The notes: generated by a model not told the origin, from the sequence alone. DNA of 64,000 bases from Dactylis glomerata (GCA_007115705.1 QXEO01000548.1:9436383-9500382); one strand, 5' to 3'. Shown: positions 1-11,424, numbered from the stretch's first letter. Program-made: numbers and translations.

Positions 1-551
1 CCCGGTTCACACACCGAGGTAACCAGCCTAGGTAAGATCGCTGCAGCCTGCTACCTAGTGCCTGGCGCCTGAGAAGTTTTTTTATACTGCAAGTTCTTTA
101 GCTTTTTATACTCTGAAGTTTTCCAACCTTTTCATACTGCATGTATATACTTCAAGTTTTTCCTATTTCCTGTACGCATCAATCAAACTTTTCATACTAC
201 CTGTACATAATGCAAGTTTCAAGCTTCTCATACTAACAGATGAAGAAACGCATCAATCAAACCTACCTAGCCATGTAGAAATATTTTATGAATTTATTAA
301 TTTGTGAAACAAAAGCAAATCATGAGAAGGACCAAATGTCAATTGGGTTCTCAAAACAAGAAATGATAGAGATTAAAAGATGAATTATAGAGATATGATT
401 GAATATTTTATTTCAAAAAATACCAGGCAGATAAAGCCTTTTGGTAGAGCATGAGGTTCGCTTATTACTTCAATGCTATATTTAATATTTTAGATTCAAT
501 AATTGATTATTTTCAGAACATTGTATATAATAGAATAAGCAAAATAGCCTC

Positions 552-574
552 CTACCACCGGTGGTAGCTATGCA
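552..574 (+). repeat. Left arm of a 23-bp inverted repeat with a palindromic core
   Basis: These 23 bases are the exact reverse complement of 1657-1679, so the pair brackets 1,128 bp. Sixteen bases of each arm (CTACCACCGGTGGTAG) are themselves a perfect palindrome, so each arm can fold alone as well as pair with the other. No matching target-site duplication is visible outside the arms. It could be the end of a small non-autonomous DNA element or a subterminal palindrome of a larger one. Confidence 0.6.
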
Positions 575-1284
575 CCCACCATCCACCATTAGATCATCTA
601 TAGGGAGCATGACATTTCCTACCGAGAGCATAAGATTTAACATAAGAGAAAGCAACGGCGTTTGAATGCATATCTCCATCTCTCACCACCTCTCAACACA
701 GCCACCCCAACACACCACACCATGCAACCTATTGGATTATCCACCCAAACTAGCCACACACACACCTATTACACCATCCACTCAACCCATCCATCCAAAG
801 CCACCACACCATGGAACCATACAAACAAACCATCTCATCTCACCACTCCCATTGTGTACTCATAGCTGCCCTCTCCTTTTCTATTTAGCATTTCCCTGAT
901 ACATAATCATTTTCATACCATAGCTCAGTAGGACGAACACCTTGATCCGGAAAAATCAGTGGGTAAGTGATGAGCAGGCGGAGCTGGGTGATGCAAATTA
1001 GGATTTCTGTCTGTGTCCCGCTACCCCACTCTCGCATTGTCATCTCTATATGTAGTGGTAGCAGTGAGATAATGGCGGGAAAAGGAAGACCATAACATCC
1101 GCGCCAACAAAATAAATCCTGCCAAAACTACAGATATGGCTTAGCAAGATGGCTATATCACATGGCTAACTCGGTTTTGAAATGGCGGGAAGGGAGAGAA
1201 AAACTACTCCTGCAAAATAATAAATCCATTCAAGGCTACTCACCGTCTTAGCAAAACGGTGAGATCACATGGCATGTCTAGGTG

Positions 1285-1500
1285 GTTACTTTGTTAGGAG
1301 AGTGTGCAAGGCAACTAGGCATGACATTCCTGAAATCACCACCTGCTCGGTTAGGAAAATATGCAAGGCAACTTGGCAGGTTACTTGGTTAGGAGAGTGT
1401 GCAAGACAACTAGGCATGGCATGTCCGAAATCACCACCTGCCCGGTTAGGAAAATGTGCATGGCAACTCGACATGGCATGTCCCAAATCACCACCTGCTC
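1285..1500 (+). repeat. Short tandem repeat cluster, four copies
   Basis: The phrase GTTAGGA(G/A)A(G/A)TGTGCA followed by AGGCAACT recurs with minor changes at about 1293, 1350, 1388 and 1445. The first and third copies pair with the longer context GTTACTT(T/G)GTTAGG, giving a higher-order unit of about 95 bp present twice. The repeat is open in several frames on both strands, which explains the spurious ORFs here. No protein family is recognisable. Confidence 0.6.
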
Positions 1501-1656
1501 TAGCCATACACGATTGCCATTCCAAGTTGCCATTCAGAAGTACCATTTGCATGCAACAAACGGAAGCATTTCATCCGTTATCACCATCATCTCCTGCTCT
1601 CTACATCGCATGCGGTAGGAATATCATGCTCACACAATCTAAGGACAATGCATGCA

Positions 1657-1679
1657 TGCATAGCTACCACCGGTGGTAG
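1657..1679 (-). repeat. Right arm of the 23-bp inverted repeat
   Basis: This is the exact reverse complement of 552-574. Here the palindrome extends one more base pair on each side (GCTACCACCGGTGGTAGC, 1663-1680). Inside the arm lies a short GCATGCATGCATGCA alternation; outside it the sequence becomes AT-rich up to the Ulp1-like gene at 1940. Confidence 0.6.
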
Positions 1680-1939
1680 CAAATCCGCGTTGAATAGAAT
1701 AATCTAAATTTATTATACAATGAAGTAAATTTATAATTTTGTTTGACTAAGTATTAATTAACATCAGTTTTCTTAGTTACTCGGCCATGCGTGCAACACT
1801 CTCAATTATTAAAAAGTGTTTATAAATTGTGCAAGTGTGCACAATTTTCCCTTTTAAATTATAGTGCAACATCTCTTTTTAATGTATTTATTACATGTAC
1901 TAATTCAGAACTGCTTGACTATTTTCTTTTTCCAACAGT

Positions 1940-4900
1940 ATGGACGAGCTCAACGGAGAGGTAGTCTGCGCCGTTGAAAAATGGTGCAAACTACTGGCGG
2001 TTCTTTCAGGCGCTCAGCGGGCTAGGCTTGCGGACACGACGCTCCATAGCATACTACAGATTCCATCTTTAAAGATGAGAACCATGCTGATAAGGTACAT
2101 GGTGGAGATTTTTGAGCCTACCATGGGAAGTATCAGGGTAGAAGACCAGGTTGGGGAGATTTCTCTGGGTCACGTTGACATGGAGTGCATCTTGAACTTG
2201 GACAACGTTGGCCTCTCCACTGCAGACATTCTAACTGAAGAAGGCGAGGATATTAAAGACAGGGTGCCGCCTCATTTTCTTAGTAAGTCAATGGAAAATA
2301 TTGTTATTCATGATCTTATAGCGGATATATTTAAAAATAAGTCCGCCGACGATGATTTCTTGCGGAAGGCTGTCCTTGTCCTTCTAGGAACAATTCTTGC
2401 TCCCATGCACAGCAAGATTGTCCCTAAACAGCACTACGCCTTGGTTGCTGATGTAAAACGCATTTCCAAGATTAATTGGAATGCGTTCACCCTACGTATT
2501 CTCTTGGACTGCCTCCGCCTTGTCAGGAAAGGAAAACACCTCCGCCAGTGGCCAAAAGGCAACCTCGCTCTCTTGCAGGTACTCCTCGCACTTATATATT
2601 TGATTTCTCTAAATCATTGTAAATTTATCATACTTATATCACTAACTACAATTCCGTATGTCTATGTAGTACTTGTACTGGGAGAAGGTGCAACCTCTGG
2701 TTGGTGATTGCGCTTTCAATCCCAACTTGTCCATGCAACCTCTCAAGCAGAATTGGACCGAAGCTACAACATCAAGGCGAGATCGGTTTGATTATGATAA
2801 CGGACGTGGCCGTGGTAACGTGAAGGTAATTGCTGTAGTTGATTCTTTATAACATCTCGTGTATCTTAATAGTAGTTAATTTTTTATTGATCACATATAA
2901 TTGTATTACAAATGCAGATCGAAGATAATATTACCCAAGAATATAGGGTAGAGGTGCCTAGAGTCCCGGAACCTGCTGCGCCAGCCCAAAAAAAGCCAAA
3001 GCCAAAACCCGCACCTGCCACCACAAAAAAATACAAGACAGTGTTGGACGGGGATGATGTGATGGAGGTTATAACAAAGCGGTGCATGTTGTTGATACAC
3101 CGCGAGATGGCGCAACTCCCTAAAATGATAGCTAAGGTGACACGCCGTTTGTTTGTATGTTCATATTATTTTCGCAACTACAATACTTGCAACATGCACT
3201 AATAAAGTTATATTTGTATTGCAGACATTGATGGAGAAGTTAAACAAAGGAGGTGTCCTCTACAAACAGGCGGTTGCACCGGCATCCGATGATAATTATA
3301 ATGCTGATGAAGATGATGATTCATTCGAGAATGGTCCTTATGAAAAAAAGGAATTCATGTACAAGGATGAAAGTGACCATGACGATGCTTGTGTGGAGCC
3401 GATCATTGATCTGACGCTGGCTTCGAAAAGTGTTGACAACAACCAAAAAATATATGAGGAAGTATGTTGTCATATTTAGGGTTTTCGATATTTTTGTATA
3501 CCATAGTTTTAATGGAAAACTGAAATTTTGACTTGTATTTTTTTTCCAACCAGAAAGCACCCTCGAAGATGGCTAGGGAAGAGATGGGTGAGACACCCTC
3601 CAAGCTTGAAAATATTGGGGCATCACCAGAAAACCCAATGATCTTAGGTAACTCTTCTCTACGTCAATCATCGGACATAGACATATGTCCGACTTCTGTT
3701 AGCAAGTTCATGGCGGCCAATGGTAAAAAGGAGGATGAAGTTACATCTGGTAAGCGGAAGTGGTCCATTCCCATGAAATTCAAATCTCCATTTGCACTAG
3801 ACAAGCCAAAAAGTCGTGCATCATGTTCTGCTAGACCTGGTTGCAATAACACAACTAGAGGTCATTTTAAACTTTATTATGAGGTTATTACTTGTACTAA
3901 TTAATGCATGTTGTCTCCGATGCTGAAGTTTATGATTTTTTGCGTGCAGCTCTGGATTTTGAAAATGAGGTGCGAGATGAGTTGACATCGGAGCTTATTG
4001 ACGCAGCAGTAATATTTGTGGAGATTGCTTCTCGGTCTGAGAAGAACATGGATAAAAGAGTGTACTACAACACACGCGGCAACACTATAAGTTCGTCTAG
4101 GCTGCGATCAATTCTTGACCATACATGGCTTACGGATGATGTGAGTGATATATTTGCATGTCCTCTGATTCATTAGAATTATACATATGTGAACTATCAC
4201 CATAGCAATGTCCTTATATTGTGTGCAGGTTATTGATTGTTATCAGCAACATTTGGTGTTGAGAGTTAGCCATGATCGCACACTCTGTCCGGGTTGGAAG
4301 TCCAAATACCTTGTTGATGGTGCATTGGCAAGTGACAATCCAAAACCGAGCTTCCACAACAAAGATAGTGAAATGGTCTCAGCTGGAGCTATTCAGAGAG
4401 TTCTAGAAGAGTATACTGTCTGGGATAAGGTAACTATGATTTCTATTTTCTTGAATTAATGACTTCATATTTAACATGTCATATGATACACAATCTTTTG
4501 TTACAATGTAGACGTACTTCGTTTTGAATGTCCGCAATATCCACTGGATGACTGTGGTAATGCACAATGTGAAGGAAGAATTCCAAGTATTGGATTCTCT
4601 CTTTAATCTAGAGATGACTATCCAGAGTGTGGAAGCACTGCTACGTTTGTTTGAATTCTCTCTTTACATTGGTAGCACTATTTCCACAAATAGTTGAATG
4701 TTATTGCGTTAACATCTCCCTTTTTACAGCGACTCGCTATTGCAATGGATATGCTCAAGGCAAACCGTACTGCTCCTAGGAAATATCTAGATGTCAGTAA
4801 GTGGCAAATAAAGAAGTACGACATTCCTAAACAAGAGGACATGTGAGTTACATTATATTGCAATAACGGCATACATATTGTCATCCACCGTCACTAATAT

Positions 4901-5473
4901 TTACATGTATGTCAGGAACTCCTGTGGCCTTTTTGTGTTAGAATGTATGGAGCACTGGGATGGCGACCGGATGACCCGCCATTTTTCTCAGGTAGGTCAC
5001 CACATCTAACTTATTTTTACAAATCATGTATAGGATTTCAGTATTGCCAAGTTTTTTGTTTTTGGGCAACTTTTGGTTTGATTGTTTTCAGTATATGTGC
5101 TGCCCTGCATTGTACACCAGTTTGTATCTTTAATCATGTATAGGATGTCAGGAACTCCTGTTGCCTTTTTGTGTTGCATGCTTTTGGTTAACCTAGGTAG
5201 CATGCATGGTTGTATCTTTAAATTGTGATGCATGCTTCTGGTTAACTAGTAGACTAGTCAGTTTGTGCATGCGAGGGAGAAAAAAAGAAAAAGAAGCTCT
5301 AGCCGTGTTAGAATTTCTTATGACAATTTTGTAACTTTTTTTGTGAAACTTTGCAGGCCACAGTTAATGCAAGAAGAAGACGTCTCATCGCCGAGCTGAT
5401 CTTGTCACCTTCCAGAACGCTAGAAGTAGTAAAGAACAAAATTCGTGACATCACGAAGAAAAGGGCAGAGTGA
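1940..5473 (+). CDS. Ulp1-like (C48) SUMO-protease family gene, transposon-associated type
   Basis: The product is a predicted cysteine protease of the Ulp1/SENP class, which process SUMO or remove it from proteins. Eleven exons with GT-AG borders can be traced: 1940-2578, 2670-2825, 2918-3136, 3225-3461, 3554-3860, 3950-4140, 4229-4429, 4512 to about 4643, 4730-4842, 4916-4991 and 5357-5473. The total is roughly 795 residues. The N-terminal part resembles the long, poorly characterised region of grass Ulp1-domain proteins. A Pro/Lys-rich linker lies in exon 3 and an acidic stretch in exon 4. The catalytic domain carries NIHWMTV (His), VLDSL (Asp), KQEDMNSCGLF (Gln and Cys) and the typical MEHWDGD tail. 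All exons join in frame except exons 8 and 9, where the GT-donor choice breaks phase, so either a non-canonical splice or a small indel is present. Many such genes ride in Mutator-like elements. A LARD starts five bases after the stop codon. Confidence 0.8.
4909..4940 (+). other. Catalytic-Cys exon border of the Ulp1-like gene
   Basis: The acceptor and the first codons of exon 10 lie here. The preceding exon ends in GAC-AT, and this exon supplies the G, giving Asp-Met-Asn-Ser-Cys-Gly-Leu-Phe. The Cys in this SCG motif is the nucleophile of C48 proteases. A near-identical copy lies in the next intron at 5145-5175. Confidence 0.75.
5145..5175 (+). repeat. Intronic duplicate of the catalytic exon border
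   Basis: The acceptor-plus-exon start at 4909 is repeated here with few changes. The Gly codon after the catalytic Cys (GGC) reads TGC, so the copy would encode Ser-Cys-Cys. It lies inside intron 10 amid other short duplications, including a CATGTATAGGAT phrase and a TGCATGCTT(T/C)TGGTTAAC phrase present twice. It has no obvious donor, so it is read as a pseudo-exon, although alternative splicing cannot be excluded. Confidence 0.6.
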
Positions 5474-5478
5474 GAACT
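5474..5478 (+). repeat. Target-site duplication of the LARD (left copy)
   Basis: GAACT is duplicated exactly at 16730-16734. It lies directly after the TGA stop codon of the Ulp1-like gene, so the insertion is in the 3' UTR. Confidence 0.9.
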
Positions 5479-8400
5479 TGTAACACCCTCGAATTTATAA
5501 CAAATTCGAAGTGCCCGTTATGTAATCCATCACAATCCCAGAATCATTGTTGTGATTCACATAACGTAGTTGATATCATAGTCACAGCCATTACTAATAA
5601 ATAAAAGGGATTACATAGGTGATCGTACAGACCAAACCTTACAATACATCAATATGCAGCGGAATAACACTTTGGGTCCATATTGTCAAGCTTCAACCGC
5701 ACAGGCAGAGCCGACAGTAAGAAACGAGCCTAATTCGCAAAGTCGTCAACGAATTCTTCCTTCTTGATTTTTCTCCTTCAAGTCTGGCCAAGTTAATAGC
5801 CAGGGACAGAGCCATGAGTACATTGCATGCACTCGCAAACCATCTTATAAATAAATGAATAGAGAATGCATAGTTCATATAGTGGTCTAAGCTCTAGGTT
5901 CATTTGCATAAAGCAGACTTTCCTTTCAAAGATCTTTTATTTAAAATGGTAAGAAAACATTTAGCTCTTTATAAATCTCTAGATGGAATCCCCCAAATGT
6001 CAATTCTTTGGTTCACCAAGTCACCTCCATAGTCATCGAAATTCATTGTCAAGTCACCTTTCTCAATCATTTTCAAAGTAAAACCTGATAACGGCCAAGC
6101 ACAACCAATCCAACCGTCCATGACCGCGGATGCGGCTATTCGAATAGTTTTACACTCTGCAGAGGTTGTACACTTTACCCACACCATCCGGCTACTCATC
6201 GTGTGGGCAACTTCCCTGCATAACGACATATGCCATGACAAGCAGCCGACCATTAATGTTTCACCTGCCCGCCTTAGCATAAACACTACCACCTAGAGTT
6301 GTACCCCTCAACACCGGAGTCCAAGAAGCTGTCCGGAGTGTGCAAAGTTCCCAGCCGCTTGTCCCACCGGAATGCCACTAACCGAGGTAGAGTCCTACAC
6401 CCGGTAGTCCATTTTCAATGAGGGCTCTTCGGCTTGTACCCCAACCACCTGAAAAGGAGGACCAGGCGAGCCTAGGCCGTAGCCACAGGGTGCCCTGGAA
6501 GAGGAGTCCCTGGTCGGACTTCCATTTATAGTGGGTAGGGTCTACACTAAGGAGAAACAAACTACTCCACTAAGCCCCATCCCATACCAGGGTAATGTGG
6601 TCGCACTGTATAGTTGGTCCAGTATGGTACTTCACACATTTACCATTTTTGTCAAACCTTCATGTCACCTTCACCATGTCACCATTTTGTAAATAGTTTT
6701 CAAAGTCACCCTTGGGTAAGGTTGCCCATCTCCAAGGTTTGTATTTCAAAATCATCCTTGGGCAAGGTTGCCCCTTTCCAAGGTTTTCATTTTCAAAATC
6801 TTCATGATCTCCATTGGGGTTCCCACCTAGTCATTTTCCATGAATGCCTTCAGCTCAAGCATGATCCTCATGAGGGCACAAGGGTCTAGGTAGGTATATT
6901 GGATAGGCTTAGCTTGATGCTCTACTTAGCATCCACTAAGAAAAGGGTTTCTCAAAGGTAGGCTAAGCTTGATGCACTTGATGTCATCCACAAAAAAGAG
7001 TTGGATGCACTTGCTAAGAAAGACATCACTACTCATTTGCAACTTGGTAACAATTATTTTAGCATGCACTTTTATTTAAAAGCAAGTAAACATGCATTAT
7101 AAAACTGGGTAATGGTATGATCAAAAGATGGCTTGCCTGGCTTGGCAATGTCATAGGCTTCTTCATCTTCATCTCGGGTTGGGTAGTCTCCATCACCATT
7201 GCTTGGTTGACTTCGGGATCCATTCTCCTTACTCTCGTTATCGTCTAATCGTAGGAAAGTAAATAAGCATACAATCACCACACAATTCACAAACAACACA
7301 TACTCACTATAATAAGGATACTTGGGTAAGAGAAACGATCTAGGAAGTCTATGGAGAGTGGTTTCGACGATAATTGAGTTCCGATGGATGAGATGATTGA
7401 GTTGTTGTATCTAAGTAGGGTTTATTTATTTTGGATTATGAAAATATCTCCTGCAAGTTCGCTTGACCAAGGTCAATTCTTACAGAGATGCAATCTAAAA
7501 TGTGGTTTATACTAATGGATGTAGAAAATTTCTATTTATAAAACATTTGCCTACTATCCCTAAGTTAAGATTTCCTATTTAACCACATAAGACACTTAGC
7601 ATTTCCATTAAAAGGTTTTAATTTGCAAACTAATGTTACCAACAGATAGATAACACTAAATGTGAATTTTGAAAGTTGGATTCATATTTTTTTGAATTTT
7701 ATTTGATTTGTTATGAATTTTGCAAGGCTGCATAACTGCAAGTTTGCTATTTTTACCCAATTAAAAATATAAGTCTAAATGGGTTGAAAACACCTCCATT
7801 GGCTAGAGCATGTTCTAAGCTTTCCAACGGCATATTATTTGCTAGATTTGAACGCCTAGAACTCTGGGAATCTTGAATTCAAAATCAGGTCAGATTCAAA
7901 TTTTCTAAACTCCTTTCTCTATTTTTTTTCTAATTACTCTGGTAATCGGGCCGCGCGCGGGACGACTAACGGGCCAGGGCAGACCGAACTGGGCCGGCCC
8001 ACAGCGTGTCCGGTGCGCGGGAGGAAGAAGAAAAAAAAACTTGAGCTGACCGGTGGGGCCCGCTACTTAAAACGAAGGGGTATCGGGGGCTTCTTCCCCG
8101 GCCCGACCGGATACACAGCGAGCGAGCTACTGGGAGGGCGACGGCGATGGGGAGGCTCACCGGCGGCAACGGGGAGCGGCAGCGAGGGTGCAGGGCGGCG
8201 CCGGAAGTCCTTCTCGGCCGCCTCCTGCAGGCTCTGCGTCGGGGGAGGCTCAGGACTGCTGGGAACGCGCGGTGCTCTGCGGAGCGGTCGAGGTCGCCGA
8301 GCTCGACCTAGGGCACGGGAGAGAGGGAGTTGTTGTCTAGGGAGGTGCTGGGGATGGGGTGAGTCTTTTCAGGGAAGAATGGCAGATTTTTATAGACGGG

Positions 8401-9963
8401 AGAGGGAGCACCGGCGGTGTCCAGTGGCGGCCAGCACACCGTGCGTGTCGGCCGTGGGAGGGGCAAGGCGTGGTTCTGGCGTGGGCGGCGGGTTACTGTG
8501 TGCTGTGGCTTGCTGCTGGCGCGATGGGAGGGGTCGAGATGGTCTGGTTCAGAGGGGGACATGGAAGGGGTCCGGTGGTTTCTCTCCTTTTCTTCCAGGT
8601 CTCACGGCCGGTGTTTGGGCAGGGGAGACAGGGGGGTCGACAAGGAGAGTCAAGGGCACTGCTTGGAGGTCAGGGACTAGGGCTAGGGCTGCCAACCACT
8701 GTTGCAAACAGTTGTTTCGATTTTGTTTGATTCCTGCCCACAATGTGTTCGACGAAATGCCCGCAAGAAGTAAAAATTCGAATTTTCGAAATTTTCAAAT
8801 TGGGTTGGTCATTATATTGGATAAGGACTCCAAAATTATTTTTGTTATGAAGAAATATGATGTTTTAGAAAAACTTATTTCAATTTTGAAGTATGGTCTC
8901 TGTTTCAGATTCAAACTTTGGCGGATGTTTGAGTTAGGTTAGAATTTGAATTTTGGTTTGAAGTTTGTTAGTCCAGCAAGAATGTAGGTTGGTCTTGCTC
9001 AACCAACTGACCACACACTCAATTGATTTACAGATTGCTTATTTTAAGTGTCCAAAGTAGGGTAGTCAATAACATTTTCTTGATCAAACTTTTCTTCTCT
9101 TTTCTTTATTTTTCTTGCTTCTGGTTCTTTTGATCTTTGTGGTTCTTCTCTAATGCTTCCGTTGGTTAAGTTTGAATTAACTAAACATTGCACAACAAAT
9201 TAAAACCCACATGAAATCATAAAACAACATGTATTTAAAATACTATGTATGCATGCAATAATAGATAAAAAGTTTTATCTTGGCCCAAAAGTGTTGGTTT
9301 TCTTGGAGATGAGATGGAGTTGGGAAATGTGTTTGTTTGGTCTAGAGGTGAGTTGTGGTGTCATTTAAGTTTTGAATTTCAAATGGTATGTGTAACAGAT
9401 TCAAACTTTGGCAGAATATTAAATAGAGTTCCAAGTTGATTTTTGTTTCAAACTTTATTGTATTTGATTCTTTGTAGCTTGTTCTTAGTTGTGGTGGAGA
9501 GATGCCTGATGGTATAGTTCAAATATTGCTTAATATATAAGGGCAAAGTAGTGGAATCAGTAATTTTTTTTTAAGATCACTACTTCCTCTTTTCTTACTT
9601 AGGTTTTTGTGTTGCGGTTTATTTTCTTGATTCCTTTCTATTTGTTTGTGATTGCTTGACTTAATTTTGGTTTGGCCATTGACCCAAATGGGTTTAGCAT
9701 GTAACCATACACAAAATTTAATAGTTAGAAAACTATTTCAATTTAACAAAAATCTTTATTTAAAACTTTGGGCTCAAAGGATTTGTTTTAAAACCCTTCG
9801 CATACTCTTTTTATTTGAAGCATGGGAGCAAATGCTCAAATTCACAAGTTTTAAAAGACAAGAAATTAATCTTGTATTCAAAATAAAAGTTTTTGTTGTC
9901 TCCAAAATTTGGTATTTTAATAAATCTATCTATTTCTATTTCTCAAAAATTTGGGTTGTTACA
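5479..9963 (-). repeat. 3' LTR of the LARD (4,485 bp)
   Basis: This LTR pairs over its whole length with 12247-16729, with sparse substitutions. It holds a GC-rich block (about 7950-8700) with long but meaningless open frames that occur identically in both LTRs. An AT-rich block follows at 8750-9960. No coding sequence is supported. Confidence 0.9.
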
Positions 9964-9982
9964 ATCTTCCCCCCTTAAAAAG
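9964..9982 (-). promoter_or_regulatory. Polypurine tract of the LARD
   Basis: Read on the minus strand this is a purine run (A and G, with a hexa-G core) ending a few bases before the LTR TGTAACAAC. It is the primer for plus-strand DNA synthesis and shows that the element is transcribed on the minus strand. Confidence 0.85.
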
Positions 9983-10533
9983 AATCTCGTCCCGAGATTC
10001 ATAAGTTAAGGTTGAGATGGATTGAGAAATTGGATCACCAGATGAGAGATAGATGAGTGGATATTTATTCCTATGGAAATGAGGATGGTGTACACCCAAA
10101 AAGGTGATCAGGCCATAGGGGCCAAAACACATCTTCATCAATCACATATAAATTTCAACCAACAATCACATTTTCAAAATCAAGAATGTTGGATTTAAAC
10201 CCTAGGCTTTCATTAAAATGGGTCTTGCAGATTACAGGTCTCGCTCTTGATTTACAAAGAAATAAACAAGACTACTAGTACCAACTAAGGATGTCTAAGG
10301 CCTCCTCTTGACTTGGGCTTCAAGTGCTTGATCCAACCTGCTCTTATTACTTTATTGCTAAGAGACACTACCGGGTACTTGGTGGCTGATTCCTAGTGAT
10401 TGATCTCTTTTTCTTCTCTTCATGCCTTTGGGTTGGCGAGGTCACTTTCTGGTGTTCTGTAAGGCTGCTTCCTTCCCCTACGGAAGTTGAGGCTATAGAG
10501 TCCTTTGACACTATCTTCAATAATGATGCGGTT
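9983..10533 (-). other. LARD interior, 3' non-coding part
   Basis: This stretch lies between the zinc-knuckle ORF and the PPT in the element's own orientation. No domain is recognisable and the short frames are broken. It is read as the 3' untranslated part of the element's RNA. Confidence 0.5.
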
Positions 10534-11424
10534 TCAAACTCTGCCCAGGTTGGTGTTGATACGGTTGCCTCCTGAAGATGAACGATCGTTTGTAGGAGCT
10601 TCTGAGCAACTGGGTTTGACACTTTCTTTGGTTATGACCGGATCTTGAGTGATCGGGGGTTCTGGTGCAGCGTTCAACTTTGTTGGGCACTCGTTGGAAT
10701 AGTGCCCTTGGATTCCACAATTCCAACAGATGATGTTGGTCGTGTCGCCATGCTTGGGATAGGTATCCTTTGACAAGGTTCTTCCGGATCGTAGGTTTAG
10801 GTTATAGCATAGGTTAGAGGGTGCTGGAGGCTTACTTTCTTGATGTCTTATCCTCCTTTCTTTCTTCTTTTTGTTACGAGCTTTCTGTTGTTTTCTATGA
10901 CTGTCATGCTCTTTGCTAGTCTTGACAACTTGAGCTGCTAGCTGAAAATGCTTTTTCTTGATCCTGGATATAGCTGTCACCAGGTGATTCATGGAGCAGT
11001 TTGCTGGAACATGAGTACTACTCTCACATAGGAAGCATGTGATGTCGCTTGAAGGGCATTCCCCGGTTGGATGCTTGATGTCGCAATTGGGACAGTTGCT
11101 AGTACATTGGCTAGATTGATGACCTTCTTCTCCACAACGACTACAAGCCTTCATACTGAGGTGATCTAGGTTGGGAATACTTTTATTGGGACAGGGACGT
11201 TTTGCGTGGAGTGCTTCTCCACAATCATAACATAAGGGTTGAGTGCAAAAATCTCCTTGCTTCTTCATCGGAATTAGGTTCAAGTGGGACCTCCTTTGGT
11301 ATTCTCGGGCAATTCTATTGAGGTGAAACTCGAACTCCGAGTTGGCCTGAAATGGTGGATTCGAGAGCATGGGGTGCATCCGAGGGGTCAAATCCTGCAG
11401 TAGATGAGAGGGAACATCTTTCAA
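10534..11424 (-). CDS. Five-zinc-knuckle (CCHC) protein encoded inside the LARD
   Basis: This is a 296-residue open frame on the element's coding strand. Five CCHC-type knuckles are visible in order: CYDCGEALHAKRPC, CSRCGEEGHQSSQC, CPNCDIKHPTGEC (one residue short), CFLCESSTHVPANC and, after a Lys/Arg-rich stretch, CWNCGIQGHYSNEC. Retroviral-type nucleocapsids usually have one or two such knuckles, which bind single-stranded RNA. The Lys/Arg-rich spacer (KARNKKKKERRIR) also suits nucleic-acid binding. The capsid part of Gag is not recognisable. It may be an RNA-packaging remnant of gag or a host zinc-knuckle gene picked up by the element. LARDs are usually described as lacking coding capacity, so this frame is notable. 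Confidence 0.7.
   Translation of the reverse strand: MKDVPSHLLQDLTPRMHPMLSNPPFQANSEFEFHLNRIAREYQRRSHLNLIPMKKQGDFCTQPLCYDCGEALHAKRPCPNKSIPNLDHLSMKACSRCGEEGHQSSQCTSNCPNCDIKHPTGECPSSDITCFLCESSTHVPANCSMNHLVTAISRIKKKHFQLAAQVVKTSKEHDSHRKQQKARNKKKKERRIRHQESKPPAPSNLCYNLNLRSGRTLSKDTYPKHGDTTNIICWNCGIQGHYSNECPTKLNAAPEPPITQDPVITKESVKPSCSEAPTNDRSSSGGNRINTNLGRV

Larger units (their letters stand above)
1..1939. other. Non-coding region upstream of the Ulp1-like gene
   Basis: No convincing gene is seen here. The short open frames lack domain character and overlap simple or repeated sequence. AT-rich DNA fills 60-540, and a C/A-rich stretch at 660-860 reads as low-complexity Pro/His/Thr in two frames. Two near-copies of a block headed by GGCGGGAA begin at 1074 and 1184; this 8-mer matches the plant E2F consensus. 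A repeat-rich stretch lies at 1285-1500. The region is bracketed in part by an inverted repeat described separately. If the downstream Ulp1-like gene belongs to a Mutator-like transposon, the left terminal inverted repeat should lie here, but it could not be identified by eye. Confidence 0.6.

Noticed and set aside
662..899. Pro/His/Thr-rich ORFs of 67-77 codons
   Set aside because: Two overlapping frames through a C/A-rich low-complexity stretch, without introns, domain or promoter context.
5693..7299. Paired short ORFs repeated at 12407-14067
   Set aside because: They are duplicated because both positions are the LARD LTR; no conserved domain.
8013..8942. A 309-codon Gly/Arg-rich ORF, with a twin at 14774-15700
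   Set aside because: Both lie in the GC-rich block of the LARD LTRs on the strand opposite to the element; composition is that of a GC-rich chance frame, with no domain and overlapping frames in all directions.
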